Shown here: piece by piece, positions 20,717 through 32,229 of the stretch
How the letters are laid out: every line of letters starts with the position of its first letter
Position numbering within the stretch: position 1 is the stretch's first letter
Assembly (NCBI GenBank): GCA_022457155.1
Contig: JAJGOT010000206.1
Span: 340,501-404,500 of the forward strand
From: Cladopsammia gracilis
Lineage: Eukaryota; Cnidaria; Anthozoa; Scleractinia; Dendrophylliidae
DNA: 64,000 nt
Direction: 5' to 3'
The notes under the pieces: generated by a model
The model's database searches: none
What the model saw: only the letters and a program-made list of their open reading frames with translations
Told to the model about the DNA's origin: nothing
Made by a program: the position numbers and the translations under genes

Positions 20717-20776
20717 GTATTTTTTAAAGTTATTTAATGATTAGTTTGCTGTTTCACTGACCGAATACAACCTAAG

Positions 20777-21209
20777 AATAAGAGGCTCCTAGCAGCCTAT
20801 GCGCATGCGTAAGTAAGTTTAATGACATATTTTAAACATGATAAGCAGATGTCGGACATGGCGAAGAGTACTCCTTTCATTCAGTCATCGTTCCTGCAAA
20901 CCACGTTGTTTACTATTGATTGTTTTGGAAATGAAGGCTTTACCACAATGAAGGGAGTGATTCTTCTAAGTCTTATATATACCAAACGTGAACATTGCTA
21001 ATGTCAGTAGGGTTGTAGAAGACGCTGTCGTGACGCTTGAGTAACGCTCTTTTACCGGAAGTAAGAGTAGCCGGAAGTCACAAAGCTATGAACCGGAAGT
21101 GTACAATTTAAAATATGCGTGCATAAATTTGCTTGCAAAATCGTGACACAAAAAATTAAAATAATAATAATAACAAGAGGCTACACTTAGCCTATACTCA
21201 TGCGCATGA
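20777..21209 (-). repeat. ETS-motif/TATA repeat, copy D
   Basis: Minus-strand copy of the family at 597 and 11122. CCGGAAGT occurs near 21055, 21071 and 21094, and the TATA tract reads CTTATATATACC near 20975. It is bounded by AAGAGGCTCCTAGCAGCC on the left and a second AACAAGAGGCTACACTTAGC at about 21172. Confidence 0.75.
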
Positions 21210-23059
21210 GACTCTAAGACGCGTTGATTGAAGTTACCAATTTTTGTGTGCTTGCTTCGTTTAATATTTAATTTATTGATCCCCGATCAAATCCACACTC
21301 GTCTATTACTTTCCAAGTCGTGAATTATTAAAGACTTAGTTTTCCTGTGTTACTAAATCGCATGCAACTTGGTGTATGGGTTATTCCAGAAAAAAATCCC
21401 CCCCCCCCGACGGATGCAATACCTTTTTACCCCTCCCCCGCTAGGATTCCTCGGCCAGGCCGAACAACCCACGCACCTTGATTTTTAACCCAGATGCCCC
21501 CTCCTGCCCGGATTGCCATTGGCTTTTTGTAGGCCCTAAATAAACAGGAAATCACATTCAGGAGACCCGGGATTTTTTTAAAGTTTTCAAATCTTTGGTG
21601 AGAATTGCTATGAATTGGTCAAACATTTTGTAAATAAACGTTGCGTGACGCATTCACTAAAATCTCTCCGTGATTTAAGACCAAATCGAAATGAAATGTT
21701 TCCATAACTTAAAGCTGGTTCTTTAAAAAATGCTTTGATTTTGCCATCTATAATAAGTTTTTCCAGGCTTTACAGTTTCTTCAAAGTGTTCAAAGTGTCC
21801 CAAATACACAATTTTGCTTTATGCAAATTTTATGTCAAATGTAATTTGATAGCAAGCTGTTACCACTGAATAAAAAAATATATTTTCTATAAAAGGTCGA
21901 AACTTTTGAATGAAACTCATATTTCCTTGAATGAAAATGTCTTTCTTTTGATTAAAAGAGTCAAACACCTTTCAGATTTCAGTGATTTTCTGCTTCTGGA
22001 AGTCTTGGCGATTTATTGTATCCTAATTACTGCGTGGAACCGACTAACGTCTGCAAAAATATAATAAACATCACAAAATAATTCAATTCAGCAACCTATT
22101 TTTATTATGCTTTCTAAAATTTCCAACTTTTTCTGTGTAATGGAATGCCAATCTTATCCGGGAAAATGATTCGCGTAATGCTTTCGCTAATAAAAAAACA
22201 GTTCTGAATGGTCAACGGTGTTTGAATCATGAGTTCGGATAGCTCATGGTCTTCAAACAAACACTTCGATTTCCAGCTCGATTTTTCACTAAAACCTTTT
22301 TCCAAACCACGAAAACACCTAAAATAATCTTTGAAAACAATGCTTGGTCACATTTGGTGAAAGCTGTGCTCGGTAAAGCAGTAAAAAGAACGAGAAAGCT
22401 CCGTTTACCTTTCCCACGGATCCAAAGCGCGCACGTACAAACAGAACTGTGTTGACAATCGAGTCGTCTAATCCGAAGCTATCAGAACTGTCTCATCGTA
22501 CAACAATCGGGTGAACTCGGCACAACTTCGCGCTTTCAAAAGTCGGACTTACTTACACAGGTGACAACATAGTGGTTACTAGTAACCTAGTAACCTAGTA
22601 ACCACAAAAAGCAATAAAGTCAGTAAAAATCGACATTTATATGACACGCATTCCACAGTCCATAATCCACAGAAGTCCAGTCCCGAAGTCTAAATTTTTT
22701 ATTAAATCTGATGGGCTGAATTACGACGCTGTTTTACCGTGTGTTTCTATTGTTCTTTCTTGGAAAAATCTTGAAATTACTCACCACAGGCAGCGAGGAC
22801 TGCTCCGATACAGACATTGTAAAGAATCGGCAGTAAAAAAGGGAATAAATTGACAATATGCTTATCAGTGCAAGAGATCGATGTTTGACATTTTTGCCTC
22901 GGAAGAACTCTGATTAAAAAAAGCTCTTAGTTTTTTTCAGAATCGCGACAAATTCGGCCTCAAGTTGTATGCTGTGTATAAAAGCAACGTTTACCTCGAT
23001 GGGAGAAATACAGGACTGACTTATACACCAATAAGACCAAATGACGGAAAATGTTTGTC
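21210..23059. other. Intronic stretch between discoidin domains
   Basis: AT-rich and unassigned. A poly-C run lies near 21400 (CCCCCCCCCC then GACGGATGCAAT). Short frames on both strands carry no domain. GTAACCTAGTAACCTAGTAA near 22580 is a small repeat. Confidence 0.45.
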
Positions 23060-23575
23060 ATGCGCATGCGTATCAAGCATTTGTCTTATATTTCAATGTA
23101 CCATTACAAAAGAAACAATTTATATTTTAATAATTTAAATAAGATAAGAAGACGTCCGACATAGAGAAGAGTTCATTCAGTCAATTCATTCAGTCATTGT
23201 ATCTGCAAACCACGTTACTATTGAATGTTTTATAAATGAAGGCTGTACCACAATGAAGCCAGTAATTCTTGTGAAACTAATATATACCTGACTTGAACAG
23301 TACTAATGTGAGTAGGGTTGTAGTAGACGCTGTCGTGACACTTCAGTAACGATGTTTTGCCGGAAGTGAGAGTAGCCGGAAGTCACTAAACAGGAAGTGT
23401 AAAGAGCAAAGCGAACCGGAAATGCACAATTTAAAATATGCGTGAATAAATTTGCATGCAAAATCGTGACTAAGAAAAACAGAGCCCATTTTATAACTCA
23501 TGCCGCTACGCGCATGAGTAACAAGAAAAACGGAACCGAAACCTTACCTCATGCCGCTTCGCGCATGAGTAATAA
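23060..23575 (-). repeat. ETS-motif/TATA repeat, copy E
   Basis: Minus-strand copy with CCGGAAGT near 23361 and 23375 and a mutated third site. The TATA tract is decayed (AATATATACC). The right end shows the same 52-bp duplication as copy B (CTCATGCCGCTACGCGCATG, then CTCATGCCGCTTCGCGCATG). Confidence 0.75.
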
Positions 23576-23606
23576 CATCGAAGAGACCGGCCAACAAATA
23601 AACACA

Positions 23607-23614
23607 CAGACACA

Positions 23615-23692
<78 letters not shown>

Positions 23693-23704
23693 AAAAAAAA
23701 AAAA
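23607..23704. repeat. (CA)n microsatellite followed by poly-A
   Basis: About 40 CA units from 23607 to 23688, then about 16 A. It creates spurious Thr/His and Cys/Val frames on the two strands. Confidence 0.98.
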
Positions 23705-24193
23705 CATTCTTTTGCGCGACATGTCGACGGCAAACAAAGAGTACCACATCAGAGTCAAAAGGGAGACCGGAATAGGTCCAAAACAATTCCCAAATGGACG
23801 TTCTGAAAACAAGTATATACTAGCAGGGAAAGTTATCCGTCTGGAAGATTTTCTAGTTTACGCGCCAATTTAAGAATTTTTTTTTATCCTTTTCTTTTTT
23901 CCTTTAGCTTGAAATCCCTCAGAATGCAGAATGAAGCTTCCCACATCGACACTGATTTATCATCCCTAAATAGAACGTACCGAGCATTTCTATGTAAGCT
24001 TGCATATGTACGCAAAATGCGCTCGCTCGCTTTGCTGGTTGATTGGCGTCTGTCAGACGCGTGTAATTTTTCCCGCGAAAATTGCGACACACTCGATTAT
24101 CAAAATAGCATTTTCCCAAATCTAGTGGGCCGCGCGTCATTACCAGGTCGATACTTCTCCTTATGGACTTCTGGTGATATTTATATATTACAG
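23705..24193. other. Intronic stretch, no recognised feature
   Basis: Open frames on both strands but no domain and no matching splice phase. Ends at TATTACAG before the next exon. Confidence 0.5.
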
Positions 24194-24480
24194 GCAGCAA
24201 AACACCGTTAGGACTAGAAAATGGCGATATTCTGGATTCACAATTGAAAGCTTCTTCCAACTCTCCTGCCGCCATTAATGGTCGTCTTTATAACACTTCT
24301 TCGTGGTGCAGCTCCACGACATCATCTTTGGAGTATTTTCAGGTTGACCTGGGAAATGTGAAAACAATAGCAGGCGTGGCGACTCAGGGAGATCCTTCCA
24401 GTGACAAGTGGATGAAAACATATGCATTGCGCTACAGTTACGGTGGTGACCGCTGGACTCAATATGAAGGTCATCAGCAG
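24194..24480 (+). CDS. F5/8C domain, first-half exon
   Basis: Phase 1 in, phase 0 out; acceptor ATTACAG, donor GTTAGA. It reads SKTPLGLENGDILDSQLKAS, then SPAAINGRLYN, LEYFQVDLGNVKTIAGVATQ, GDPSSDKWMKTYALRYS and DRWTQYEGHQQ. This is the classic discoidin opening (PLG.ENG.I.D.Q..ASS) and the most canonical of the four here. It is closest to the truncated exon at 1-149. Confidence 0.95.
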
Positions 24481-25316
24481 GTTAGATATTTCCTTCGTCC
24501 TTTAAGAATGCCACTTATGGACCGTAAGACGGCGTGGTCGGGTCAACAAGCAAATGAGTGCCTTTTTGATCGGGTAATAAGCAAGTTCGAGTTCATCTCG
24601 AGAAGAGAAATTGCATATCTCCAAACAGCCATGAATTATTTTGTTTATGATATAAACGGCACTAATTTCGAATTTTCAAGTAATTTTGCGTAGATTTTTC
24701 GAAGATTTCCGGAGATTTAAAAAAATTATCCTAATACTGTTCTCAGGTTGTACGAACGTTTACGATCATTTTTTTCAAAACTTTTCCAAAAATTACCGAA
24801 GATTTCGAAGGTGTTTCGAGTATAGACCAACACCTTTAGCTCGTTTGACATTAAATAAGGGCAAAATATATAATAAAGAGGGGTCTTTAATGGAGATTTC
24901 ACTAAACAGTTGAAAGCCGCAATATTGATCCAACATTGGCATTCTTGGCCTCAGTTCTTGAAATGAATACAAATAATTTTGTATTTGTATATTTTTTGTC
25001 TTAAAGCGTTTTAATCTGCCTGACGTAACGACCTATTCGTCTTCAACTTTGTGTAATTTACATTTAATTATATCATTGTCCAAGAGCAACGCTACAGATG
25101 GTTTTCACTCGCGTGACCTTCAGTCCTGTGGGACTCAAATGTCAAACACCATGGCGGCCATGTTGGTGCACATAACAAAAGAAGTTCATTAAAATTCTTT
25201 TGTAGGTGTGCACCAACATGGCCGCCGTGACGTAACGTGAAAACCACCTATTCTAATTCTACCAAAGAACTATCTGTTTCTGGAACACTGTTGAATGACG
25301 CCTCTGTTGTTTGCAG
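24481..25316. other. Intron splitting discoidin domain
   Basis: AT-rich and unassigned apart from the hairpin at 25097-25248, listed separately. Confidence 0.5.
25097..25248. repeat. Foldback hairpin, 152 bp
   Basis: Inverted ends GATGGTTTTCAC and GTGAAAACCACC, and inner arms CATGGCGGCCATGTTGGTGC against GTGCACCAACATGGCCGCCG. The loop is about 35 bp. It ends 68 bp upstream of the discoidin exon at 25317. Confidence 0.8.
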
Positions 25317-25461
25317 CGGATTTTTGATGGAAATAACGATCGTAACAGTGTTCAAGCAAACTGGATGACGCGTCCATTTGTAGCAAGATATTTGAGAATT
25401 TACGCACAGACGTGGAATTCTGGAATTTGTTTAAGGGTAGATGGATATGGAAGCTCTCTTG
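25317..25461 (+). CDS. F5/8C domain, second-half exon
   Basis: Phase 0 in, phase 1 out; acceptor TTTGCAG, donor GTATGT. It reads RIFDGNNDRNSVQANWMTRP then FVARYLRIYAQTWNSGICLR and VDGYGSS. It closes the discoidin domain (F.GN.DRN.V..N...P..ARY+RI....W...I.LR....G). Confidence 0.93.
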
Positions 25462-25603
25462 GTATGTTTTGGCTTTTTGTTATTGACCTTTTTCTTCTAA
25501 AATTACTTTACTTTATTAGTGCATTGAAATATTTCTTAATTTTTATTCGAAAATAATAGGTAATAATGTAATCAGGGTATAATTAATAATGATTTCTTCT
25601 TTT

Positions 25604-26065
25604 AAGGTGGCTCCATCTAGTTATTGACCAGTCTTCCAAATAAAATATACATGATCTTACTGCTGTCTTTCGAGAGTTTTGTTTCGCGATACTAGGCATA
25701 ATATACACATGCACGTAGCTTAGGCTTTTTTCTTTACGGAGAAGTCTAATTTGGCAGTCTTGTCTCGTTAGCATGGCAACCACTGATTGAGTTGTTCGGC
25801 TTGTTGTTCAAGGCTAGCAAACCTCTCGATGGCTTGTCTCGGATTTTACACGGTAAATATTCACGATTTTTGGTGGAACAGAATAAACATTCAGTAAGTA
25901 TCATCTGACAAAGCCATAAAAAAATTGGTACATACCTTTCGGCAATTTACTCACTTTTCGTTTTTTACGTTTATTGGGTTTGCGTATGAACAAAATTTCC
26001 TGTCATTCTCTTGTGCTCGCGCCATTTTCGTGCTCATGCCTCGCGCGCCAGTGGAGCCACCTTAA
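25604..26065. mobile_element. TIR element (AAGGTGGCTCCA)
   Basis: TTAAGGTGGCTCCA at 25602 is matched by TGGAGCCACCTTAA ending at 26067. The interior has no long frame on the plus strand, so it is a non-autonomous DNA element. Target duplication not resolved. Confidence 0.65.
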
Positions 26066-26106
26066 GCTTGAGTGATGATATTCTGAAGCGTGATGTTGTC
26101 ACCAAA

Positions 26107-26752
26107 GTGGTGAATAAAAATGAAAGCTACTATGCAGCACTTTCCTGTGGTACTGTTTATTATGCTGTAAAAGGTGGTTCTAACTTTTGAGTCTGTGAAT
26201 GAAATCCTCAAGTGTGACCATTCAAATGAAAGCTACTGAGCAGTACTTTCCTGTGGTGCTGTTTATTATGCTGTAAAAGGTGGTTCTAACTTTTGAGTCT
26301 GTGAATGAAATCCTCAAGTGTGACCATTCAAATGAAGGCTACTGAGCAGTACTGTCCTGTGGTACTGTTTATTATGCTGTACAAGGTGGTTCTAACTTTT
26401 GAGTCTGAAGATGAAATCCTCAAGTGTGACCATTCAAATGAAATCTATTGAGCAGTACTTTCCTGTGGTGCTGTTTATTATGCTGTACAATGTGGTTCTA
26501 GCTTTTGAGTCTGTGTATGGAATTCTAAAGTGTGACCATTCAAATGAAAGCTACTGAGCAGTACTTTCCTGTGGTCTTGTTTATTGTGCTGTAGAAGGTG
26601 GTTCTAACTTTTGAGTCTGTGAATGAAACCCTTAAGTGTGACCATTCAAATGAAAGCTACTGAGCAGTACTTTCTTGTGGTACTGTTCATTATGCTGTAC
26701 AAGGTGGTTCTAATTTTTGAGTCTGTGAATGAAATCCTCAAGTGTGACCACC
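26107..26752 (+). repeat. 106-bp satellite array 1
   Basis: Six units; GACCATTCAAATGAA begins at 26216, 26322, 26428, 26534 and 26640, with a degenerate start at 26746, so the period is exactly 106 bp. The unit holds GTGGTTCTAACTTTTGAGTC and GAGCAGTACTTTCCTGTGG. The same unit forms reversed arrays at 38150-38720 and 47700-48050. Confidence 0.95.
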
Positions 26753-26755
26753 CAA

Positions 26756-27324
26756 TAAGTATTTCTTCTGTGTTGCTGTTTTTTGTTTAGGCTTTTTTAA
26801 GTGGAAAACAAAATAAGGCAAACGTTGTAATCTGGCAAGCTTAGAAGGCACTTGGGTGATAATTATGGTTTTGTTTCAAAGTGACATTTTTTACACACTC
26901 TGTTATACACTGAATGGTTCGTACAACTTGTTTGACAATGCGTTTCTAGACAAGTTGCTCGTAAATTACCCTTCAGTTAATTAAAGGGACATTGTCCCGG
27001 CTGAAATATCGTGTTTTCATGATTATGGTCAAAAGCTTGATTAAGCTTGCTTTATTATATTAAAATAGGAAGAAAAAATCGCCAGAAGTGATAACGGAAG
27101 GAAATATGAACTGAAAGGACAAAATAACGACTGAAAAACTCAAAATTCCATCAGAATGGAAGCTTTGATTTCTTGACCGCCTGTCAAGAAATCAAAATTG
27201 ATGAACTGTAATCCACTTTCATCCTTGTCGTCTTGCAGTTTTTCTCCAAACTACTGCTTCTGTTTTGCTCTATGGAATCTTTATATCCCATTTAGTGGTA
27301 CATTTGATGGTATTTGACGATATA
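26756..27324. other. Intronic stretch, small hairpin
   Basis: Contains a hairpin near 27166-27199 (TTTGATTTCTTGAC against GTCAAGAAATCAAA). Otherwise unassigned. Confidence 0.5.
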
Positions 27325-27614
27325 GGGCAGTTTTCAATTGAGTGTGGTAAAACCAAAACCAAAACCAAAGTAATTACTCTGACCAATCACAGTAGTCGTA
27401 AACAATCCATGGAACCAATCAAAAGCTCGAAGCAATGACATGTCGGCGGCGCCAAGCGCGGGAAAACGCGTGTGAGCAAGTCACGATTGGTTTTGGTTTT
27501 ACTTCTGATTGGTTGAGAAAGTGGCGCGAGAGTTTTTTAGCCAATCACAAAGCGTAGCAATGCAAAACCAAAGCAATTGTGTAATTAGTTATGACACTCA
27601 ATTGAAAACTGCTC
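27325..27614. mobile_element. TA-flanked MITE (CAGTTTTCAATTGAG), copy 1
   Basis: Terminal repeats GGGCAGTTTTCAATTGAGTG and CACTCAATTGAAAACTGCTC, with longer imperfect inner arms (AAAACCAAAACCAAAG). Flanked by TA on both sides, as for Tc1/mariner-type MITEs. Interior shared with the copies at 44603 and 62522 (ACATGTCGGCGGCGCCAAGC). Confidence 0.85.
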
Positions 27615-27711
27615 TAACATGGAAATTAAGAAAGTAAAATTCCGTTATTTCGGCGGGACCGTGTTCCTTTACATGACGCCTTTACAATTAGTAGCGTTTT
27701 CTTCTTTGCAG

Positions 27712-28092
27712 TTAACGCACCCATCATACGCCCGGTGTTGCTGGATAAGATTATGCAGAAAACACTGGGAAGTTCAGTGGTTATGACCTGTGTCGTCTAT
27801 GGAATGCCACAGGTGTCTGTCACATGGAGGACAAATGGTGAAGAACTTGCTAATTCCTCAGACGTTACTTCGACCAGTACACGTAACAGCAACTGGGAAG
27901 AAACGGTGTCAAACCTGACCTTAACTTACAAGGATGCTGCGTATGCCAAGAGTCGTTTTCAATGCACAAGGTTGTCACGAGAAACCAGAATACTCCAGTG
28001 CAAGAAGTTACGTGTGACATGTAACGCCAAGTATTTTGGAACTCTTTTGGAATTTGAGTCAAGCGCTTTCGTCAGCTTAGCCAACAACTTAT
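27712..28092 (+). CDS. Ig domain exon (Ig2)
   Basis: 127 codons, phase 1 to 1; acceptor TTTGCAG, donor GTAAGT. It reads NAPIIRPVLLDKIMQKTLG, then VVMTCVVYGMPQVSVTWRTN (first Cys and Trp), NLTLTYKDAAYAKSRFQCTR (second Cys) and two extra cysteines (QCKKLRVTC). Paralogous to the exon at 9103 and, like it, followed by FN3 and preceded by a discoidin domain. Confidence 0.88.
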
Positions 28093-28628
28093 GTAAGTGC
28101 CGCTTTACAGGATCTAATAATCTTTATTAATTTATTCTACACAATGGATCTGCAATCCGGGTCACAGATTTCGAAAAAGCGTGAGCGAGTAAGGACCTCC
28201 CCCCCCCCCCCCCCTTTTTCAAAGTTGATGCCTCCAAAAATATTCGTTTGTTAAAATGGTCTCAACATTTAATGTAGGTAAAGAGTGTTTTAAGGAATTG
28301 TTGCTGTGATTGTACTGGTTTGCAGATTGTTGCATCCTCAGAGGCTTGTTTGTTGTTTATTTTTGTTTTTGAATTTTTTTAAATTCTACTGATAAAGGGC
28401 GAAGTCTGTTACTTTAATTGCACTTTTAACATCTCTTAACTGTTGTCTAGTTTAAAACAAGACTGCACTACTACTTGTGGGTCTGTTTTGATGAAAATAC
28501 ATCAACTGGCGTTTTGAAGCAATACTAAAAAAGGGTGACAAAGCTCCATTAACGCGTCTTTTGTTGTAATATATAATTAGTGTGTCAGCTAATTGCTCCC
28601 TTGTTGAAGTACCTTTACTGCTCCTCAG
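28093..28628. other. Intron between Ig2 and FN3-2
   Basis: Poly-C run near 28200-28214. Nothing else assignable. Confidence 0.55.
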
Positions 28629-28913
28629 ACCTTCCAGAGCCTCCATCGCAGATTAATATTACAAACATCTCGTCAACCTCGGTATCACTAACTTGGAACA
28701 ATTCAGATGCTGGAGATGCCCCTCTTCTGCTCTATAGAGTCCAGTATATCACATCGTTAAACTCGATTCCTGTGACAATGAATACGACAACTAAAATGAG
28801 GAGTATCTACATCAGTACGCTGCAACCCTACACAGACTATACCTTCAATGTTCAAGGCGTCAGTGCGATTGGAGATGGTCCTGTTAGCAAGTCAACCTCC
28901 TTAAAAACGTATC
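28629..28913 (+). CDS. Fibronectin type III exon (FN3-2)
   Basis: 95 codons, phase 1 to 1; acceptor CCTCAG, donor GTAAGT. It reads LPEPPSQINITNISSTSVSL, TWNNSDAGDAPLLLYRVQY, TLQPYTDYTFNVQGVSAIGD and GPVSKSTSLKT, a canonical FN3 (P..P....I......S+.L.W, L.PYT.Y.F.V). It is more typical than FN3-1 and shares its VSAIG/ISAVG turn. Confidence 0.95.
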
Positions 28914-28982
28914 GTAAGTATTGTGAAGCTCACGTCGGAAGTACCGCAATTGTGCTTTTTTGCGTTCACGCACTGTGGTTTA

Positions 28983-29705
28983 AGGTTAAAGTGTACCTTC
29001 AGATCGAAAATTTATCAAAATTTTTTTTTGGCGTCAAAATAAAGCTTACAGAATGAACTTTCATACAAAAAAAATTATCGAAAAATAGTGAAAATTGGCG
29101 GAGAAATGATAGGATAACTTTTGTGGGCGGAGTTTGTTTATAAGGCGATATGTTTTTTTTAAGCGCTGTTTTCTCAAAGTTAATTTTTCGGTTGTTGGGG
29201 ACACTTTAAAGAGCTACAACTCAAAGGAAATCTGTTCGATTTTCCTCAAATTTGGACAGAAGCTAGGCTAACATATAGTCAACAAAAACGTGTCGGCGAA
29301 TTTCTTATTTCCGAAAACTTTTTCGTCAAGAGCCATTTCCGTGCGATCATTCCAATTTTTTTTTCTCCCTTTTTCGAAAATATTCTGTAACTTTTCATTG
29401 CAATTGAATATGGGAAATCGCCGACACGTTTTTGTAGCGCTTAGTGTCCGGAAACTCGAGAACAAATCAAATAAGCAAAATACAATAATCGCTTTGAGTT
29501 ATAGCGTTTTAAAGCTGATTCGGACGTTCGAATTTAGACGTCGTAAAAAATTCGACAATTCACTTTATTACCAAATGGTTTCCATATTTAGATAGCCAGC
29601 TCTATAAGCTTTAATTTGATATCTGGGTTTAGGTATGTTAAGTGTAATCTTAAGACACTAGGGCTGTTATACTGGAGACACCCCCGAAGGTACACTGTAA
29701 CCTTA
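28983..29705. mobile_element. TIR element (AGGTTAAAGTGTACCTTC)
   Basis: AGGTTAAAGTGTACCTTC at 28983 is matched by GAAGGTACACTGTAACCTTA ending near 29706. A second inverted pair (ACAAAAACGTGTCGGCGA at 29282 and TCGCCGACACGTTTTTGT at 29417) lies inside. Non-coding. Confidence 0.6.
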
Positions 29706-29965
29706 ACAAGTAAAAAAAAAAAACAATTATGTCGCTCAGCTCTAATATAGAGCTCGAGTCCTATAGAGTCCAGCTCAAGTATTCCCTTATTCTCTCCACT
29801 AAGTGACCTCTGGACCAGAAAAGGATGTCACTTTCGAGAGATGCGAGATAGTCTAAATACACGAGTTGATGAAGGGAGATGATAACTGTAGTTGTCATTG
29901 GCATCTTCCCTGGTAATTCCGACTTTATAGAATTTGCATTGAACTTTCATTTGTCTTCTTTCCAG

Positions 29966-30262
29966 TTACAGCAAGAATATTCATCTCTCCGCCTCATGTG
30001 CACAAGCTGCACTTGCACCAAAGAAATGTATTATTCGTCTGTTTTGGGCAGGGTTATCCCAGGCCTACGATTACGTGGAAGAAAGACGGGAATGCCGCCG
30101 CGTATCCTATTGTCAGTACGAATGTTTCAGCAATTAACAGTAGTAAGCAACTTGATGTCGGAGCTGATGGGGTGACCTATCAAGAGGCTGGGAATTACAC
30201 GTGTGAGGTTTACAATGGAGTTGATGGACTGCCCACGATAACTGCGACAGTGGAAGTAATTT
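29966..30262 (+). CDS. Ig domain exon (Ig3), type A
   Basis: 99 codons, phase 1 to 1; acceptor TTCCAG, donor GTGAGT. It reads TARIFISPPHVHKLHLHQRN, VLFVCFGQGYPRPTITWKKD (Cys and Trp) and GVTYQEAGNYTCEVYNGVDG (second Cys). The F.G.G.PRPTITWKK and GVTY.EAGNYTCEVYNGVD signatures define type A, also seen at 36340, 42261 and 62343+63332. First domain of the A-B-C series. Confidence 0.92.
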
Positions 30263-30482
30263 GTGAGTATTACTCAAACTTCTGTTGCCTTCTAATTATT
30301 TTAGATGTAAATAGTTCGTAATGTAATATAGTGCGCGACCCCACAAGCTTTCTAGCTTTAATACTTATTGTGCTTAAATAAAGCTTACTTACTTACTTCA
30401 TTGCTATGAGAACGTTTGACGTCGAACAAATATCGACTGGGATGTTTTTAAATGTTCCGTTTAAAATTTCCGTAAATGTACC

Positions 30483-30756
30483 TTATTCTCCTTTATTTTC
30501 TCGGGTCCTTAAATTCGCGATTTTAAAAAGTACGCGAACTTAAAGACCCGCGAAAAATAACGGCCGCGAACTTTGATGTCGCGAAATTTAATGGACATAG
30601 AAAAAATAAAAAATAAAGACATTGAATCGTCAATTTCGCGAAATTTAATTCCCTGCAAATACAATTTTTGTCCCCGATCGCGAAATTAAAGACTCGCGAA
30701 ATGTGCCGAGAAGTTTTTCGCGAAGTTAAAGTCCCGCGAAAATAAAGGAGAATAAA
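30483..30756. mobile_element. MITE with TCGCGAAA motifs
   Basis: Inverted ends TTATTCTCCTTTATTTTCTC and GAAAATAAAGGAGAATAAA. The interior repeats CGCGAA/TTCGCG at least ten times on both strands. Non-coding. Confidence 0.75.
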
Positions 30757-30882
30757 GCATCGATGGGCGTTGTCTCCTGTACCTGTTTTTTATTTTCATC
30801 TTTGTTCGAAAAAAGTAGGTGTGTTGTTCTAACGTGACATTTATTCAAGGGTTGGGAGAGCTCTTTGTTTGATGTCATTCGC

Positions 30883-30885
<3 letters not shown>

Positions 30886-30922
<37 letters not shown>

Positions 30923-31200
30923 TTTATTAACAATTAGAATAACTATTTACAATACATTAAAATTCTAATACGATAAGATATGTACATTTAAAACAGTATA
31001 TCTAGCTTTACATTTATTTACTTTTTTTAAAAAAGAGAATCAAAATGAATTGTATACTATAACATTGCTTTAGAAAATTTAACAATTAAAAAAAGAAAAA
31101 ATAAAAAAAATAAAAAACAACTGGCTAAGAAATTATATAAAAATTTAGTTCCTAATTCCCGCGAGTTTTTTTTTCAATGTCAAAGTCAGTGTCCTGTAAG
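30886..31200 (-). repeat. (TAA)n tract and probable minus-strand LINE tail
   Basis: About eleven TAA units at 30886-30919 run into TTTTATTAACAATTAGAATA. That is the look of a reversed LINE 3' end with microsatellite tail, but no coding part is present. Confidence 0.45.
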
Positions 31201-31300
31201 TTCAAGGGAGCGCGAGCGCGTCTTGTGGATCGAGATCCCCTCAGACAGAGCAGAGCAGACCGCAGTAAGGCGAATGAAACCTTTGAGCGAATCCATGCTA

Positions 31301-31326
31301 TAGATAGCAGAACCCCGTTGATAACA

Positions 31327-31363
<37 letters not shown>

Positions 31364-31440
31364 TATAATAAATGCGAATGGTAAATACAGGATAACCCTT
31401 TAGTACTATAATATTGTTATCAACGGGGTTCTGCTATCTA
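31301..31440. repeat. Foldback hairpin with (AAT)n loop
   Basis: TAGATAGCAGAACCCCGTTG at 31301 is the exact complement of CAACGGGGTTCTGCTATCTA ending 31440; arms are about 28 bp. The loop holds an AAT microsatellite (31331-31362). Confidence 0.9.
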
Positions 31441-31483
31441 AAAAGATATACATAAAAAAGAAAATCATGCACCAAATTGCAAA

Positions 31484-31826
31484 TTACAGCCATGCTCCGT
31501 CACGCGTGACCAGTAATCCATAGACTGAAATGAACATTTGAATATTTCTATTTGAATGAAACCTTGAAGATCTCGCTGGAAAACACTTTGAAAGTCACGA
31601 GTTAACGGAAAAATAACTTCGCTACGCGCATAAAAAACCTAATATTGTTTGGATATGTAACATTTAAAGTAAAATGATGTTTTGTTGCTCTTTGTTTCCG
31701 AAAATGCGATAAAATTGTCACGAGAATTCCGAATCTCGGTATGAATTTACAAAACCGACGCGTAAACTTGAAAACTCCATTCAAATTTCAAAAATACTGG
31801 TCACGCGTGACGGAGCATGGCTGTAA
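31484..31826. mobile_element. MITE (TTACAGCCATGCTCCGTCAC)
   Basis: Perfect 32-bp terminal inverted repeats, from TTACAGCCATGCTCCGTCAC to TCACGCGTGACCAGTA and its complement ending at 31826. The TCACGCGTGA core is itself palindromic. No protein coding inside. Confidence 0.92.
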
Positions 31827-31840
31827 AAAAGAAAACTACA

Positions 31841-32221
31841 GTTAAAGAGAAACTTCATTCTTACAACAAATTGATCTTAAATTGATGAAAATAAGTTTAA
31901 ATTTCAATTATTTTAATAACAAGTCGATATAGAATTTTAGTGTACAAAAAAATACCAGCCGTTTTGAATCTTTATGACGTCATATGGTTAGCTCTGTTGT
32001 TAAGAATCAACGTTATTTTGTATGCAATAATTGGACAACCGTGTGATGTCATAAAAAGTCCAAATGGCGGCGCGTGGGCAATATAAATGTGAAAACAGGT
32101 GATATTCATATCCAGTTTTTTGAGAATAAAAATGTTTTCCACTTGTTTTTAAAATAATTGAAATTTAGACTTTATCCTCTATTAAACATCAACTTGTTAT
32201 AAATGGAAGTTCTCTTTAAAC
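31841..32221. mobile_element. MITE abutting the Ig4 splice acceptor
   Basis: Imperfect inverted arms of about 90 bp: GTTAAAGAGAAACTTC at 31841 against GAAGTTCTCTTTAAAC ending near 32221, plus shared TAAATTTCAATTATTTTAAT. Its right end is only about 8 nt from the AG at 32228-32229, so the branch point of this intron must lie in the element. Confidence 0.8.
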
Positions 32222-32229
32222 TTCTTTAG

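Noticed and set aside
23442..23873. 143-codon frame through the CA repeat
   Set aside because: Created by the microsatellite and the adjoining ETS-motif repeat; no domain.
26107..26752. CRISPR-like array
   Set aside because: The 106-bp units are contiguous without unique spacers, in a eukaryotic context; it is a satellite.
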